Assembly: GCA_002069025.1 (NCBI GenBank)
Contig: MWBK01000181.1
Coordinates: forward strand, 1-13,344
Source: Bacteroidetes bacterium ADurb.Bin302
GTDB taxonomy: Bacteria > Bacteroidota > Bacteroidia > Bacteroidales > Paludibacteraceae
DNA length: 13,344 bases
Reading direction: 5' to 3'
The notes beneath the pieces are model-generated. The model was not told the DNA's origin. It made no database searches and saw only the letters and a program-made list of their open reading frames with translations. Below are positions 1 through 7,441 of this stretch, piece after piece. A program made the position numbers and the translations under genes. The stretch's first letter is position 1, and each line of letters opens with the position of its first letter.

Positions 1-2
1 AA

Positions 3-104
3 CGTGATTTAGAGAAATCTATTTTACATACGGGTCTAGCTCAGTTGCCAGAAATATTATTAAGGTATGCTCTAACAACTGAGAAGTATCCAAAGAAAAT
101 TTAA
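3..104 (+). pseudogene. Possible 3' tail of an unidentified upstream gene, repeated
   Basis: In one frame each repeat unit reads 33 codons and then TAA (3-104, again at 105-206, 207-308 and 309-410). The last part, LPEILLRYALTTEKYPKKI followed by the stop, looks like a protein C-terminus. The earlier residues would be read through the tRNA leader and tRNA 5' end. If the tandem duplication model is right, the genuine tail is the part from about 48 to 104, attached to a gene to the left of the window, and the later copies are orphaned tails without starts. I do not recognise the protein; it does not resemble the EF-Tu C-terminus expected here in Bacteroidales. A chance open frame is quite possible, since part of the same DNA is an inverted tRNA-like sequence. 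Confidence 0.25.
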
Positions 105-353
105 CGTGATTTAGAGAAATCTATTTTACATACGGGTCTAGCTCAGTTGCCAGAAATATTATTAAGGTATGCTCTAACAACTGAGAAGTATCCAAAGAAA
201 ATTTAACGTGATTTAGAGAAATCTATTTTACATACGGGTCTAGCTCAGTTGCCAGAAATATTATTAAGGTATGCTCTAACAACTGAGAAGTATCCAAAGA
301 AAATTTAACGTGATTTAGAGAAATCTATTTTACATACGGGTCTAGCTCAGTTG
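30..353 (+). pseudogene. Four truncated tRNA-Trp 5' fragments
   Basis: The 18-nt sequence ACGGGTCTAGCTCAGTTG occurs at 30-47, 132-149, 234-251 and 336-353. It is identical to bases 438-455 of the intact tRNA-Trp: the acceptor 5' strand, the linker, the first D-stem strand and half of the D-loop. None of the copies is followed by the rest of a tRNA, so none can fold or be charged. Each keeps the same 29-bp leader as the functional gene. Confidence 0.85.
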
Positions 354-372
354 CCAGAAATATTATTAAGGT

Positions 373-389
373 ATGCTCTAACAACTGAG
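373..389 (-). repeat. Inverted near copy of the tRNA-Trp D-arm (one of four)
   Basis: ATGCTCTAACAACTGAG on the plus strand is the reverse complement of the tRNA-Trp D-arm region 448-464 with one mismatch out of 17. Identical copies lie at 67-83, 169-185 and 271-287. Plus-strand RNA from the array would be antisense to the D-arm. Together with the forward CTCAGTTG in the same unit it makes an exact 8-bp inverted repeat (for example 342-349 with 382-389 in the last full unit). Because D-arms are similar among tRNAs, it could derive from another tRNA gene carrying a GGTTAGAGC D-loop. Confidence 0.7.
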
Positions 390-437
390 AAGTATCCAAA
401 GAAAATTTAACGTGATTTAGAGAAATCTATTTTACAT

Positions 438-510
438 ACGGGTCTAGCTCAGTTGGTAGAGCATCGGTCTCCAAAACCGAGTGTCGGGAGTTCGAGCCTC
501 TCGACCCGTG
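438..510 (+). tRNA. trnW: tRNA-Trp (anticodon CCA)
   Basis: A complete cloverleaf is visible. The acceptor stem is ACGGGTC (438-444) with GACCCGT (503-509), all seven pairs canonical. The D-stem is GCTC (447-450) with GAGC (459-462). The anticodon stem is TCGGT (464-468) with ACCGA (476-480), around loop CTCCAAA with anticodon CCA at 471-473. The variable loop is 481-485. The T-stem is GGGAG (486-490) with CTCTC (498-502), containing one G-T pair, around TTCGAGC. The discriminator base is G510. The 3' CCA end is not encoded (the next bases are CAAAC), so it must be added by nucleotidyltransferase. secE starts only 18 nt downstream, so the tRNA is probably cut from a transcript shared with the operon. 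I see no consensus promoter in the 29-bp leader. Confidence 0.97.
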
Positions 511-528
511 CAAACAAAATAACTAACC

Positions 529-720
529 ATGAAGGTAGTAAATTATATCAAAGAATCTTACAACGAACTCGTTCATAAAGTTTCTTGGCCAACCGCAAAG
601 GAATTAACCAATAGTTCAATCATCGTACTAGTAGCTTCCCTAATACTGGCTTTGATAATTTGGTTAATCGACCTTGGTTTTGAAGAAATAATGAAGTTAA
701 TTTACGGTTTGATAAGCTAA
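529..720 (+). CDS. secE: Preprotein translocase subunit SecE
   Basis: SecE is the small essential subunit of the SecYEG channel in the inner membrane; it clamps the two halves of SecY. The product has 63 residues, the short single-span form usual outside the Proteobacteria (E. coli SecE has three spans and 127 residues). The amphipathic cytoplasmic part holds the conserved KVSWPTAKEL stretch (residues 17-26, Trp20-Pro21). It is followed by one hydrophobic membrane segment at about residues 30-48 and a short tail. It sits between tRNA-Trp and nusG, the classic position, with 15 bp before nusG. No Shine-Dalgarno sequence precedes the start (AACTAACC just before ATG), which is normal for this phylum. 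Confidence 0.96.
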   Translation: MKVVNYIKESYNELVHKVSWPTAKELTNSSIIVLVASLILALIIWLIDLGFEEIMKLIYGLIS

Positions 721-735
721 TACGGAGGATTAAGG

Positions 736-1290
736 ATGTCTGAGTCAACGGAAAAAAGATGGTACGTTTTACGTGCTATCAGTGGTAAGGAAAACAAAGT
801 ACGTGAGTACCTTGATGCAGAGATTAAAAATAACCCTGCACTCCACAGCTACGTATTTCAGGTTCTAATTCCTACGGAAAAAGTATATCAAATCCGTAAC
901 GGTAAAAAGACAATCAAAGAACGGAGCTATTTGCCAGGTTATGTACTTGTAGAAGCTACTCTGACAGGAGAAATTGTTCATTATCTAAGGAACATTCCTA
1001 ATGTTATCGGCTTCTTAGGAGGTAATTCAGCAAATGCAACTCCACTTCGTCAATCGGAAGTCAATCGTATTTTAGGTACGGTAGATCAACTTCAAGAAAA
1101 CGAAGAAGAATTGACAGTGCCTTTCTTTGTGGGTGAAACCGTAAAAGTAATTTCAGGACCTTTCAACGACTTCTCCGGTATAATCGAAGAAGTAAATAAC
1201 GAGAAAAAGAAACTGAAGGTTATGGTCATGATTTTTGGGCGGAAAACCCCGCTTGAATTGAGCTTTATGCAAGTAGAAAAAGAACAGTAA
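736..1290 (+). CDS. nusG: Transcription termination/antitermination factor NusG
   Basis: NusG binds the clamp of elongating RNA polymerase, suppresses pausing and links it to Rho or to ribosomal protein uS10. The 184-residue product shows the NGN domain (about residues 8-118, beginning RWYVLRAISGKENKV and including the LPGYVLVE strand at 66-73). An acidic linker follows (ENEEEL), then the KOW domain (about 131-182, with VGETVKVISGPFNDFSG). Length and two-domain layout are those of housekeeping NusG rather than the specialised UpxY-type paralogues that Bacteroides uses for capsule loci, and the position after secE supports this. The start is preceded by GGAGG at 724-728, 7 nt before ATG, which is an unusually good ribosome-binding sequence for this window. 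Confidence 0.97.
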   Translation: MSESTEKRWYVLRAISGKENKVREYLDAEIKNNPALHSYVFQVLIPTEKVYQIRNGKKTIKERSYLPGYVLVEATLTGEIVHYLRNIPNVIGFLGGNSANATPLRQSEVNRILGTVDQLQENEEELTVPFFVGETVKVISGPFNDFSGIIEEVNNEKKKLKVMVMIFGRKTPLELSFMQVEKEQ

Positions 1291-1301
1291 AAGGTTACGC
1301 T

Positions 1302-1344
1302 TTAATTGTTCCGATTCGCATATCATTTTTTTATTAACAATTAG
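1302..1344 (+). promoter_or_regulatory. Possible leader hairpin before rplK
   Basis: TAATTGTT at 1303-1310 is exactly complementary to AACAATTA at 1336-1343 (plus a T-G pair outside), enclosing a 25-nt loop in the nusG-rplK gap. In other bacteria protein L1 represses its operon by binding a leader structure ahead of rplK, so the position is suggestive. The stem is A+T rich and could be chance; I do not see a clear copy of the 23S rRNA L1-binding motif. Confidence 0.2.
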
Positions 1345-1355
1345 TATTTGATAAT

Positions 1356-1799
1356 ATGGCAAAAGAAGTTGCTGGACAAATCAAATTGCAAGTTAAAGGC
1401 GGTGCAGCAAATCCGTCTCCTCCTATTGGTCCTGTCTTAGGTTCTAAGGGTATCAATATAATGGAGTTTTGCAAACAGTTTAATGCCAGAACACAAGACA
1501 AAGCAGGTAAAATATTACCTGTAGTTATTACGTATTACTCAGATAAATCGTTCGATTTTATCATCAAAACGCCTCCGGTAGCAATCCAATTGTTGGAAAT
1601 ATCCAAACAAAAAAGCGGATCTGCAGAACCGAACCGTAAAAAAGTTGCTGAAATTACTTGGGATCAAGTAAGAGTAATCGCTCAAGATAAAATGCCCGAT
1701 TTAAACTGTTTTACAGTTGAATCTGCAATGCGTATGGTAGCCGGAACAGCAAGAAGCATGGGTATTTCTATAAAAGGAGAATTCCCTGCAAGTAACTAA
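1356..1799 (+). CDS. rplK: 50S ribosomal protein L11 (uL11)
   Basis: uL11 binds the GTPase-associated centre of 23S rRNA at the base of the L10-L12 stalk and takes part in factor binding and the stringent response. The 147-residue product has the usual length. The N-terminal domain begins [19 protein letters not shown] and contains the proline-rich [11 protein letters not shown] loop (residues 19-29), where Pro22/Pro23 line the thiostrepton-binding region in other bacteria. The C-terminal RNA-binding domain (about 75-147) contains the [13 protein letters not shown] stretch. It lies 65 bp after nusG and 18 bp before rplA, in the normal order. The leader is A+T rich with no Shine-Dalgarno sequence. 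Confidence 0.98.
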   Translation: MAKEVAGQIKLQVKGGAANPSPPIGPVLGSKGINIMEFCKQFNARTQDKAGKILPVVITYYSDKSFDFIIKTPPVAIQLLEISKQKSGSAEPNRKKVAEITWDQVRVIAQDKMPDLNCFTVESAMRMVAGTARSMGISIKGEFPASN

Positions 1800-1817
1800 C
1801 ACTTCAATTTTTAAAAA

Positions 1818-2510
1818 ATGAGTAAACAGACAAAAAACCAAAAATTGGCTGCTGCAAAGATTGAAGTAGGTAAAAACTATTCACTTGCAGAAGCATCTGC
1901 TTTGGTAAAGGAAATAAGTACCACAAAATTCGACGCGTCTGTAGATATAGACGTTCGTTTGGGTATTGACCCTCGTAAATCTAACCAAATGGTAAGAGGC
2001 GTTGTCTCTTTGCCTAATGGAACAGGTAAATCAGTTAGGGTTCTTGCTTTATGTACACCCGACGCGGAAGCAGATGCGAAAGCAGCTGGTGCCGATTATG
2101 TCGGACTTGACGAGTACATCGAAAAGATTAAAGGTGGATGGACAGATGTTGATGTTATCATCACAATGCCTTCTATCATGGGTAAGATTGGTGCTCTAGG
2201 TCGTGTTTTAGGCCCTCGTGGCTTAATGCCAAACCCTAAGAGCGGCACAGTTACAAATGAAGTTGGCAAGGCTGTAAGAGAAGTAAAACAAGGTAAAATA
2301 GATTTCAAAGTTGATAAATCAGGTATTGTACATACCTCTATCGGCAAAGTATCTTTCACTCCTAAACAGATTGAAGAGAATGCAAAAGAGTTTATTTCAA
2401 CGTTGAACAAACTGAAACCATCTTCTTCTAAAGGTGTTTATATTAAGAGCATTTATCTTTCCAGCACAATGAGCAAAGGTCTGAAAATCGACCCTAAATC
2501 TGCTGAATAA
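1818..2510 (+). CDS. rplA: 50S ribosomal protein L1 (uL1)
   Basis: uL1 forms the mobile L1 stalk that helps release deacylated tRNA from the E site; in many bacteria it also represses translation of its own rplK-rplA mRNA. The 230-residue product is full length for the family. The signature [17 protein letters not shown] lies at residues 128-144, preceded by [10 protein letters not shown]. The RNA-binding halves of domain I ([21 protein letters not shown] near the N-terminus; SIGKVSF and the lysine-rich end at the C-terminus) are both present. The start is preceded by a TTTTTAAAAA leader without a Shine-Dalgarno sequence. rplJ follows after only 19 bp, so rplA and rplJ are almost certainly on one transcript. 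Confidence 0.98.
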   Translation: MSKQTKNQKLAAAKIEVGKNYSLAEASALVKEISTTKFDASVDIDVRLGIDPRKSNQMVRGVVSLPNGTGKSVRVLALCTPDAEADAKAAGADYVGLDEYIEKIKGGWTDVDVIITMPSIMGKIGALGRVLGPRGLMPNPKSGTVTNEVGKAVREVKQGKIDFKVDKSGIVHTSIGKVSFTPKQIEENAKEFISTLNKLKPSSSKGVYIKSIYLSSTMSKGLKIDPKSAE

Positions 2511-2529
2511 CTTAAAAAAAAACAATGTT

Positions 2530-3057
2530 ATGAAAAAGGAAGATAAAAGCAAAGTAATAAGTCAATTGAAAGATGCGCTAGGACAATATAGCCATTTCTA
2601 TGTTACAGATACATCAGGCTTAAACGCTGAACGTACTTACGTACTTAGAAAAAATTGCTTTCAACAAGACGTAAAATTGGTAGTTGTAAAAAACACCTTG
2701 TTCCAAAAAGCTCTTGAAGCTACGGGTGCGGACTATACTCCGTTATTCGACGTTTTAAAGGGTTCCACATCGATCATGTTTTCAAATAACAGTAATGCAC
2801 CTGCTAGTCTTATCAAACAAATGAAGAAAGATAAGGCTAACAATGACAAACCTGTCTTGAAAGCAGCTTATGTACAAGAATGTTTCTATTTTGGCGAAGA
2901 CCAATTAGATACATTGGTTTCTTTGAAATCAAAGGAACAACTTCTCGGCGATATTATCGGTATGTTACAGTCTCCTATGCAAAACGTACTATCGGCTTTG
3001 CAATCAGGCGGAAGTACAATACAAGGCGTGCTGAAAACATTAGGCGAGAAAGAATAA
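2530..3057 (+). CDS. rplJ: 50S ribosomal protein L10 (uL10)
   Basis: uL10 is the base of the flexible stalk: its N-terminal domain binds 23S rRNA beside uL11 and its C-terminal helix carries dimers of bL12. The 175-residue product has the family length. Recognisable parts are the LVVVKNTLFQKAL stretch near residue 50, the KGSTSIMF strand, the KEQLLGDIIGMLQSPMQNV region, and the long C-terminal helix (about 135-175) that would bind bL12. In E. coli a long leader ahead of rplJ mediates L10 autoregulation. Here only 19 bp, mostly adenines, separate it from rplA, so that kind of leader is absent and control must act elsewhere, for example at the rplK leader or at the attenuator after rplL. There is no Shine-Dalgarno sequence. 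Confidence 0.97.
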   Translation: MKKEDKSKVISQLKDALGQYSHFYVTDTSGLNAERTYVLRKNCFQQDVKLVVVKNTLFQKALEATGADYTPLFDVLKGSTSIMFSNNSNAPASLIKQMKKDKANNDKPVLKAAYVQECFYFGEDQLDTLVSLKSKEQLLGDIIGMLQSPMQNVLSALQSGGSTIQGVLKTLGEKE

Positions 3058-3104
3058 AAAATTTATAATTAATTTATTAGTAACTTATTTTAAATCATAA
3101 AACA

Positions 3105-3482
3105 ATGGCAGATTTGAAAAAAATTGCAGAAGAGTTAGTAAACTTGACAGTAAAAGATGTAAATGAACTAGCTAAAATTTTGAAAGACGAATATGGTATC
3201 GAACCTGCAGCTGCTGCTGTAGCCGTAGCTGCTCCTGCTGCTGGTGCTGCTGCTCCTGCTGCTGAAGAAAAAACATCTTTTGATGTTGCTTTGAAAGCCG
3301 CTGGTGCAAATAAATTGGCAATCGTAAAATTAGTAAAAGAATTGACAGGTCTTGGCTTGAAAGAAGCTAAAGATTTAGTTGATGCTGCTCCTTCAGTAAT
3401 CAAAGAAGGATTGTCAAAAGACGATGCTGAGAACATGAAAAAACAATTAACAGAAGCTGGTGCTGAAGTTGAATTGAAGTAA
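3105..3482 (+). CDS. rplL: 50S ribosomal protein L7/L12 (bL12)
   Basis: bL12 is the multi-copy stalk protein that recruits and stimulates the translational GTPases EF-Tu, EF-G, IF2 and RF3. The 125-residue product has the usual three parts: an N-terminal dimerisation domain (about 1-33) that docks on uL10, an alanine-rich flexible hinge (about 34-53, [20 protein letters not shown]), and the globular C-terminal domain (about 54-125) containing [20 protein letters not shown] and the factor-binding helix. The hinge is encoded by a run of GCT/GCA codons that forms a low-complexity patch in the DNA. The gene follows rplJ by 47 bp with an A-rich leader (ATAAAACA before ATG). The open frame on the opposite strand here is only its shadow. 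Confidence 0.98.
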   Translation: MADLKKIAEELVNLTVKDVNELAKILKDEYGIEPAAAAVAVAAPAAGAAAPAAEEKTSFDVALKAAGANKLAIVKLVKELTGLGLKEAKDLVDAAPSVIKEGLSKDDAENMKKQLTEAGAEVELK

Positions 3483-3509
3483 ACTAACATCCTGTTAATC
3501 AGGAAATTC

Positions 3510-3546
3510 GGTTTAGAACCTTAGAAATAAGGTTCTAAGCCTTTTT
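3510..3546 (+). terminator. Intrinsic terminator or attenuator between rplL and rpoB
   Basis: GGTTTAGAACCTTA (3510-3523) and TAAGGTTCTAAGCC (3528-3541) form a 14-bp stem with one T-G pair and a GAAA loop, followed directly by TTTTT. That is a complete intrinsic terminator. Because rpoB follows 82 bp later on the same strand and I see no convincing phylum-type promoter between them, partial termination is the likely role: attenuation that keeps polymerase synthesis below ribosomal protein synthesis, as described at the same position in E. coli. The remaining gap (3547-3628) shows only weak short hairpins. Confidence 0.85.
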
Positions 3547-3628
3547 ATGTTTATAAATAAAGTGGTGTTCTATTCCACCGAGAATAAGGCAATCACGAGT
3601 TCATTAACCATGTTGATAGACCTCTCGT

Positions 3629-6600
3629 ATGAGTAACCAAAGAATAAATTTTTCTTCCATTAAAAATCCGTTGGAATACCCAGATTTCCTGGAGGTACAA
3701 TTGAAGTCGTTCCAGGACTTTTTCCAACTTGATACCCCGCCCGAAAAACGCAAGAACGAAGGTTTGTATAAAGTATTTGCGGAAAATTTTCCAATAGCAG
3801 ATACTCGTAATAATTTCATCCTTGAATTTTTGGACTACTATGTAGATCCACCAAGGTATAGCATTCAAGAATGCATAGACCGTGGATTAACTTACAGTGT
3901 CCCTTTAAAGGCAAAGCTGAAATTGTACTGCACCGATCCCGATCATGAAGACTTCGAAACTGTAATACAAGACGTATATTTGGGGCCAATCCCTTATATG
4001 ACAGAAAAGGGAACTTTTGTCATTAACGGAGCTGAACGCGTAATCGTTTCACAGTTACATCGTTCACCCGGTGTTTTCTTTGGAAAAAGCATGCACGCAA
4101 ACGGTACAAAGTTATATTCGGCAAGAATTATACCGTTCCGCGGTTCGTGGATAGAATTCACGACAGACATTAACAATGTCATGTACGCATACATCGACAG
4201 AAAGAAAAAATTGCCTGTTACTACACTTTTAAGAGCAATCGGATTTGAAAGCGACAAAGATATTTTGGAAATTTTCAACCTTGCAGAAGAAGTTAAAGTA
4301 TCAAAGGCGAGTTTAAAGAAATCTGTTGGTCGTACATTGGCTGCACGCGTGTTGAAAACATGGGTTGAAGATTTTGTTGATGAAGATACCGGCGAAGTTG
4401 TTTCAATTGATCGTAACGAAGTTATAATCGATCGTGAAACAGTTTTGTCAACAGAACACATCGACACTATACTAGAAGCAAATGTTTCAACAATTTTGTT
4501 GCACAGAGAAGATACAAACCAATCTGATTACACCATAATATATAATACATTGCAAAAAGATCCAAGTAATTCGGAAAAAGAAGCAACATATTATATATAT
4601 CGTCAATTACGTAACGCAGAACCTACAGACGATGCTAGCGCACGCGAGGTTATTAACAACCTGTTCTTCTCTGAAAAGAGATACGATTTAGGTGATGTAG
4701 GTCGTTATCGTATAAACAAAAAATTGAATCTGGATATATCTCCTGAAATTAAAGTTTTAACTAAGGAGGATATTATTGCTATTATTCAATATTTAATACA
4801 ACTTTTAAATTCAAAGGCAGACGTTGATGATATCGATCACTTAAGTAATCGTCGTGTACGTACTGTTGGAGAGCAATTATACAACCAATTTGGAGTTGGA
4901 CTTGCACGTATGGCACGCACAATTCGTGAACGTATGAATGTACGCGACAACGAAGTATTTACTCCTATTGACTTGATTAATGCAAAAACAATATCGTCAG
5001 TAATCAACACGTTCTTTGGAACAAATGCACTTTCTCAATTCATGGATCAAACCAATCCATTGGCTGAGATCACACACAAACGCCGTCTATCAGCATTAGG
5101 ACCTGGCGGTTTGTCTCGTGAACGTGCAGGATTTGAGGTTCGTGACGTACACTATACACATTATGGACGTCTTTGCCCGATTGAAACCCCTGAAGGTCCA
5201 AACATCGGTTTGATTTCGTCTTTATGCGTATATGCAAAAATTAATAATCTTGGATTTATCGAAACTCCATATCGTAAGGTTGCTAATAAAACAGTTGATT
5301 TAAAAAAAGAAGACATATTGTATATGACCGCCGAAGAAGAAGAGGGCAAGATTATCGCTCAAGGTAATGCTCCTCTTGACGACAAAGGTCATTTTATACG
5401 TGCCAAGGTTAAATCTCGCAAAGATAGTGATTTCCCCGTTGTTTTACCGGAAGAAGTAGAATTCATGGACGTAGCTCCACAACAGATTGCTTCTATTGCA
5501 GCTGCATTAATTCCATTCTTGGAACACGATGATGCTAACCGTGCTTTAATGGGTTCAAACATGATGAGACAGGCAGTACCTTTGTTACATGCCGAAGCTC
5601 CTATTGTTGGAACAGGATTGGAAGGTCAATTAATTCGCGATTCACGCACACAGATTACAGCTGAACGTGATGGTATTATTGAATTTGTTGATTCAACTTG
5701 CATTAAAGTAAAATATGATTACTCAGACGAAGAATTATTTGTCATGTTCGATAGTCCTATAAAAGAATATCATATTTCTAAATTTCAAAAGACCAATCAA
5801 AGTACAACCTTTGACTTACGTCCTATTGTTAAAAAAGGAGAGCGTGTCACAAAAGGTCAGATTCTGACAGAAGGTTATTCTACGGAGAATGGTGAATTGG
5901 CAATCGGACGCAATTTAAAAGTTGCATTCATGCCTTGGAAAGGATATAATTACGAGGATGCCATCGTTATTAACGAGCGCATTGTACGTGAAGATATTTT
6001 CACTTCTGTGCATGTTGACGAATACACATTGGAAGTTCGTGAAACAAAACGCGGTATGGAGGAATTAACCTCTGATATTCCAAACGTAAGCGAAGATGCA
6101 ACAAAAGATTTAGATGAAACAGGTATAGTTCGCATTGGTGCACTAATCGAACCTGGTGATATTCTAATTGGTAAAATCACTCCTAAAGGCGAGTCAGATC
6201 CTTCTCCTGAAGAAAAATTGTTACGTGCTATATTTGGTGATAAGGCTGGTGACGTTAAAGACGCATCTTTAAAAGCATCACCTTCATTACATGGTGTAGT
6301 TATTGGCAAACGCTTGTTCGCAAAAGTTCAAAAGGACAAGAAATCAAAGAATGCCGAGAAATTAACAATGGCCAAATTAGAAGAAAACTTCGAAGAAGAA
6401 ACTTTACAATTGAAAACTATTTTAGTTAGTAAATTGATGGAGCTTACAAACGGAAAAACTTCGCAAGGAGTTAAAGACTTTTTGGATGCAGATGTTATTG
6501 CAAAAGGCAATAAGTTCTCACAAAAGCAATTAATGGACATTAATTACACAAGCGTACAAACAACCAAGTGGACAACTGATGCACACAAAAACGATTTGAT

Positions 6601-7429
6601 TCGCGATGTAATTCAAAACTATTTACGCCGCTATAAAGAACTAGACGCACAGCTTAAACGCGAAAAATACAATATGACTATTGGAGATGAATTACCTTCA
6701 GGTATTATCAAATTAGCCAAAGTTTATATTGCTAAGAAACGTAAGATTCGCGTCGGTGATAAGATGGCAGGACGCCATGGTAACAAGGGTATAGTATCAA
6801 GAATTGTACGTCAAGAAGATATGCCATTCTTAGAAGATGGTACGCCTGTTGACATTGTCCTAAACCCTCTGGGTGTGCCTTCTCGTATGAACCTTGGACA
6901 GATTTTTGAAACTGTTTTAGGCTGGGCTGGCAAAGAATTAGGAGTTAAATTTGCTACACCAATTTTTGATGGCGCAACTATAGATGACCTTAATACATGG
7001 ACAGATAAAGCCGGCATTCCTCGTTATGGTAAAACTTACTTGTATGATGGTGGAACAGGTGAACGCTTCGACCAAGCTGCAACTGTAGGCGTTATTTATA
7101 TGCTGAAATTAGGCCATATGGTTGATGATAAGATGCACGCACGTTCAATCGGACCGTACTCTTTAATTACTCAACAACCACTTGGTGGTAAAGCTCAATT
7201 TGGTGGTCAACGTTTTGGTGAAATGGAAGTTTGGGCATTGGAAGCATTTGGTGCTGCGCACGTATTACAAGAAATCTTGACTATTAAGTCAGATGACGTT
7301 ATGGGACGTGCAAAAGCTTACGAAGCTATTGTTAAAGGTGATCCACTACCGCAACCTGGTATTCCGGAATCACTCAATGTATTATTACATGAGTTACGTG
7401 GTTTAGGTCTTAGCATCAACTTAGAGTAA
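3629..7429 (+). CDS. rpoB: DNA-directed RNA polymerase subunit beta
   Basis: RpoB forms one side of the polymerase cleft and, with RpoC, the active site. The product has 1266 residues, close to Bacteroides RpoB (about 1270) and shorter than E. coli (1342). The rifampicin region is at residues 468-490 ([19 protein letters not shown] onward): Gln470, Asp473, His483, Ser488 and Leu490 correspond to E. coli 513, 516, 526, 531 and 533 and are all of the sensitive type. GYNYED (772-777, acidic pair Glu776-Asp777) matches E. coli 813-814. [10 protein letters not shown] (1045-1054) supplies the lysines equivalent to 1065 and 1073. [10 protein letters not shown], with Tyr instead of the E. coli Pro, agrees with Bacteroidota. 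The chosen start gives [20 protein letters not shown], in register with relatives. rpoC follows by 12 bp. Confidence 0.99.
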   Translation: MSNQRINFSSIKNPLEYPDFLEVQLKSFQDFFQLDTPPEKRKNEGLYKVFAENFPIADTRNNFILEFLDYYVDPPRYSIQECIDRGLTYSVPLKAKLKLYCTDPDHEDFETVIQDVYLGPIPYMTEKGTFVINGAERVIVSQLHRSPGVFFGKSMHANGTKLYSARIIPFRGSWIEFTTDINNVMYAYIDRKKKLPVTTLLRAIGFESDKDILEIFNLAEEVKVSKASLKKSVGRTLAARVLKTWVEDFVDEDTGEVVSIDRNEVIIDRETVLSTEHIDTILEANVSTILLHREDTNQSDYTIIYNTLQKDPSNSEKEATYYIYRQLRNAEPTDDASAREVINNLFFSEKRYDLGDVGRYRINKKLNLDISPEIKVLTKEDIIAIIQYLIQLLNSKADVDDIDHLSNRRVRTVGEQLYNQFGVGLARMARTIRERMNVRDNEVFTPIDLINAKTISSVINTFFGTNALSQFMDQTNPLAEITHKRRLSALGPGGLSRERAGFEVRDVHYTHYGRLCPIETPEGPNIGLISSLCVYAKINNLGFIETPYRKVANKTVDLKKEDILYMTAEEEEGKIIAQGNAPLDDKGHFIRAKVKSRKDSDFPVVLPEEVEFMDVAPQQIASIAAALIPFLEHDDANRALMGSNMMRQAVPLLHAEAPIVGTGLEGQLIRDSRTQITAERDGIIEFVDSTCIKVKYDYSDEELFVMFDSPIKEYHISKFQKTNQSTTFDLRPIVKKGERVTKGQILTEGYSTENGELAIGRNLKVAFMPWKGYNYEDAIVINERIVREDIFTSVHVDEYTLEVRETKRGMEELTSDIPNVSEDATKDLDETGIVRIGALIEPGDILIGKITPKGESDPSPEEKLLRAIFGDKAGDVKDASLKASPSLHGVVIGKRLFAKVQKDKKSKNAEKLTMAKLEENFEEETLQLKTILVSKLMELTNGKTSQGVKDFLDADVIAKGNKFSQKQLMDINYTSVQTTKWTTDAHKNDLIRDVIQNYLRRYKELDAQLKREKYNMTIGDELPSGIIKLAKVYIAKKRKIRVGDKMAGRHGNKGIVSRIVRQEDMPFLEDGTPVDIVLNPLGVPSRMNLGQIFETVLGWAGKELGVKFATPIFDGATIDDLNTWTDKAGIPRYGKTYLYDGGTGERFDQAATVGVIYMLKLGHMVDDKMHARSIGPYSLITQQPLGGKAQFGGQRFGEMEVWALEAFGAAHVLQEILTIKSDDVMGRAKAYEAIVKGDPLPQPGIPESLNVLLHELRGLGLSINLE

Positions 7430-7441
7430 AAAGAAAGCACT

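Larger units (their letters stand above)
1..455. repeat. 102-bp tandem array, 4.46 copies, running into tRNA-Trp
   Basis: Four units (1-102, 103-204, 205-306, 307-408) are identical base for base. A fifth partial copy (409-455) matches the first 47 bases of the unit and ends inside the D-loop of the intact tRNA-Trp gene, after which the sequences diverge. Each unit therefore has two parts: 47 bp (29 bp of tRNA leader plus 18 bp of tRNA 5' end) and 55 bp that is not found after the last tRNA copy. The simplest model is tandem duplication of a segment whose right breakpoint lay in the D-loop and whose left breakpoint lay 84 bp before the tRNA. There are no unique spacers, so it is not a CRISPR array. 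Complete identity implies recent origin, active homogenisation, or an assembly loop at a contig end. This stretch holds no complete gene. Confidence 0.95.

Noticed and set aside
30..353. Additional functional tRNA genes in the array
   Set aside because: Only the first 18 nt of tRNA-Trp are present in each unit; no anticodon arm, T-arm or 3' acceptor strand follows.
1..455. CRISPR array
   Set aside because: The units are contiguous and fully identical, with no variable spacers and no short palindromic repeat; the period is 102 bp.
1343..1350. Promoter -7 element before rplK (AGTATTTG)
   Set aside because: It misses the first two consensus bases of TAnnTTTG and no TTG box lies at a suitable distance; rplK is more likely read from upstream.
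3095..3490. 131-residue minus-strand frame opposite rplL
   Set aside because: Its Ala/Ser/Phe-rich composition is the mirror of the bL12 hinge and lysine codons; rplL itself is unmistakable.
3994..4467. 157-residue open frame on the minus strand inside rpoB
   Set aside because: It lies wholly inside a highly conserved gene on the other strand, has no recognisable motif, and its codons are the shadow of rpoB.
5033..5101. Rifampicin-resistance changes in RpoB
   Set aside because: All of the commonly altered positions I checked (equivalents of E. coli 513, 516, 526, 531, 533) carry the sensitive residue.
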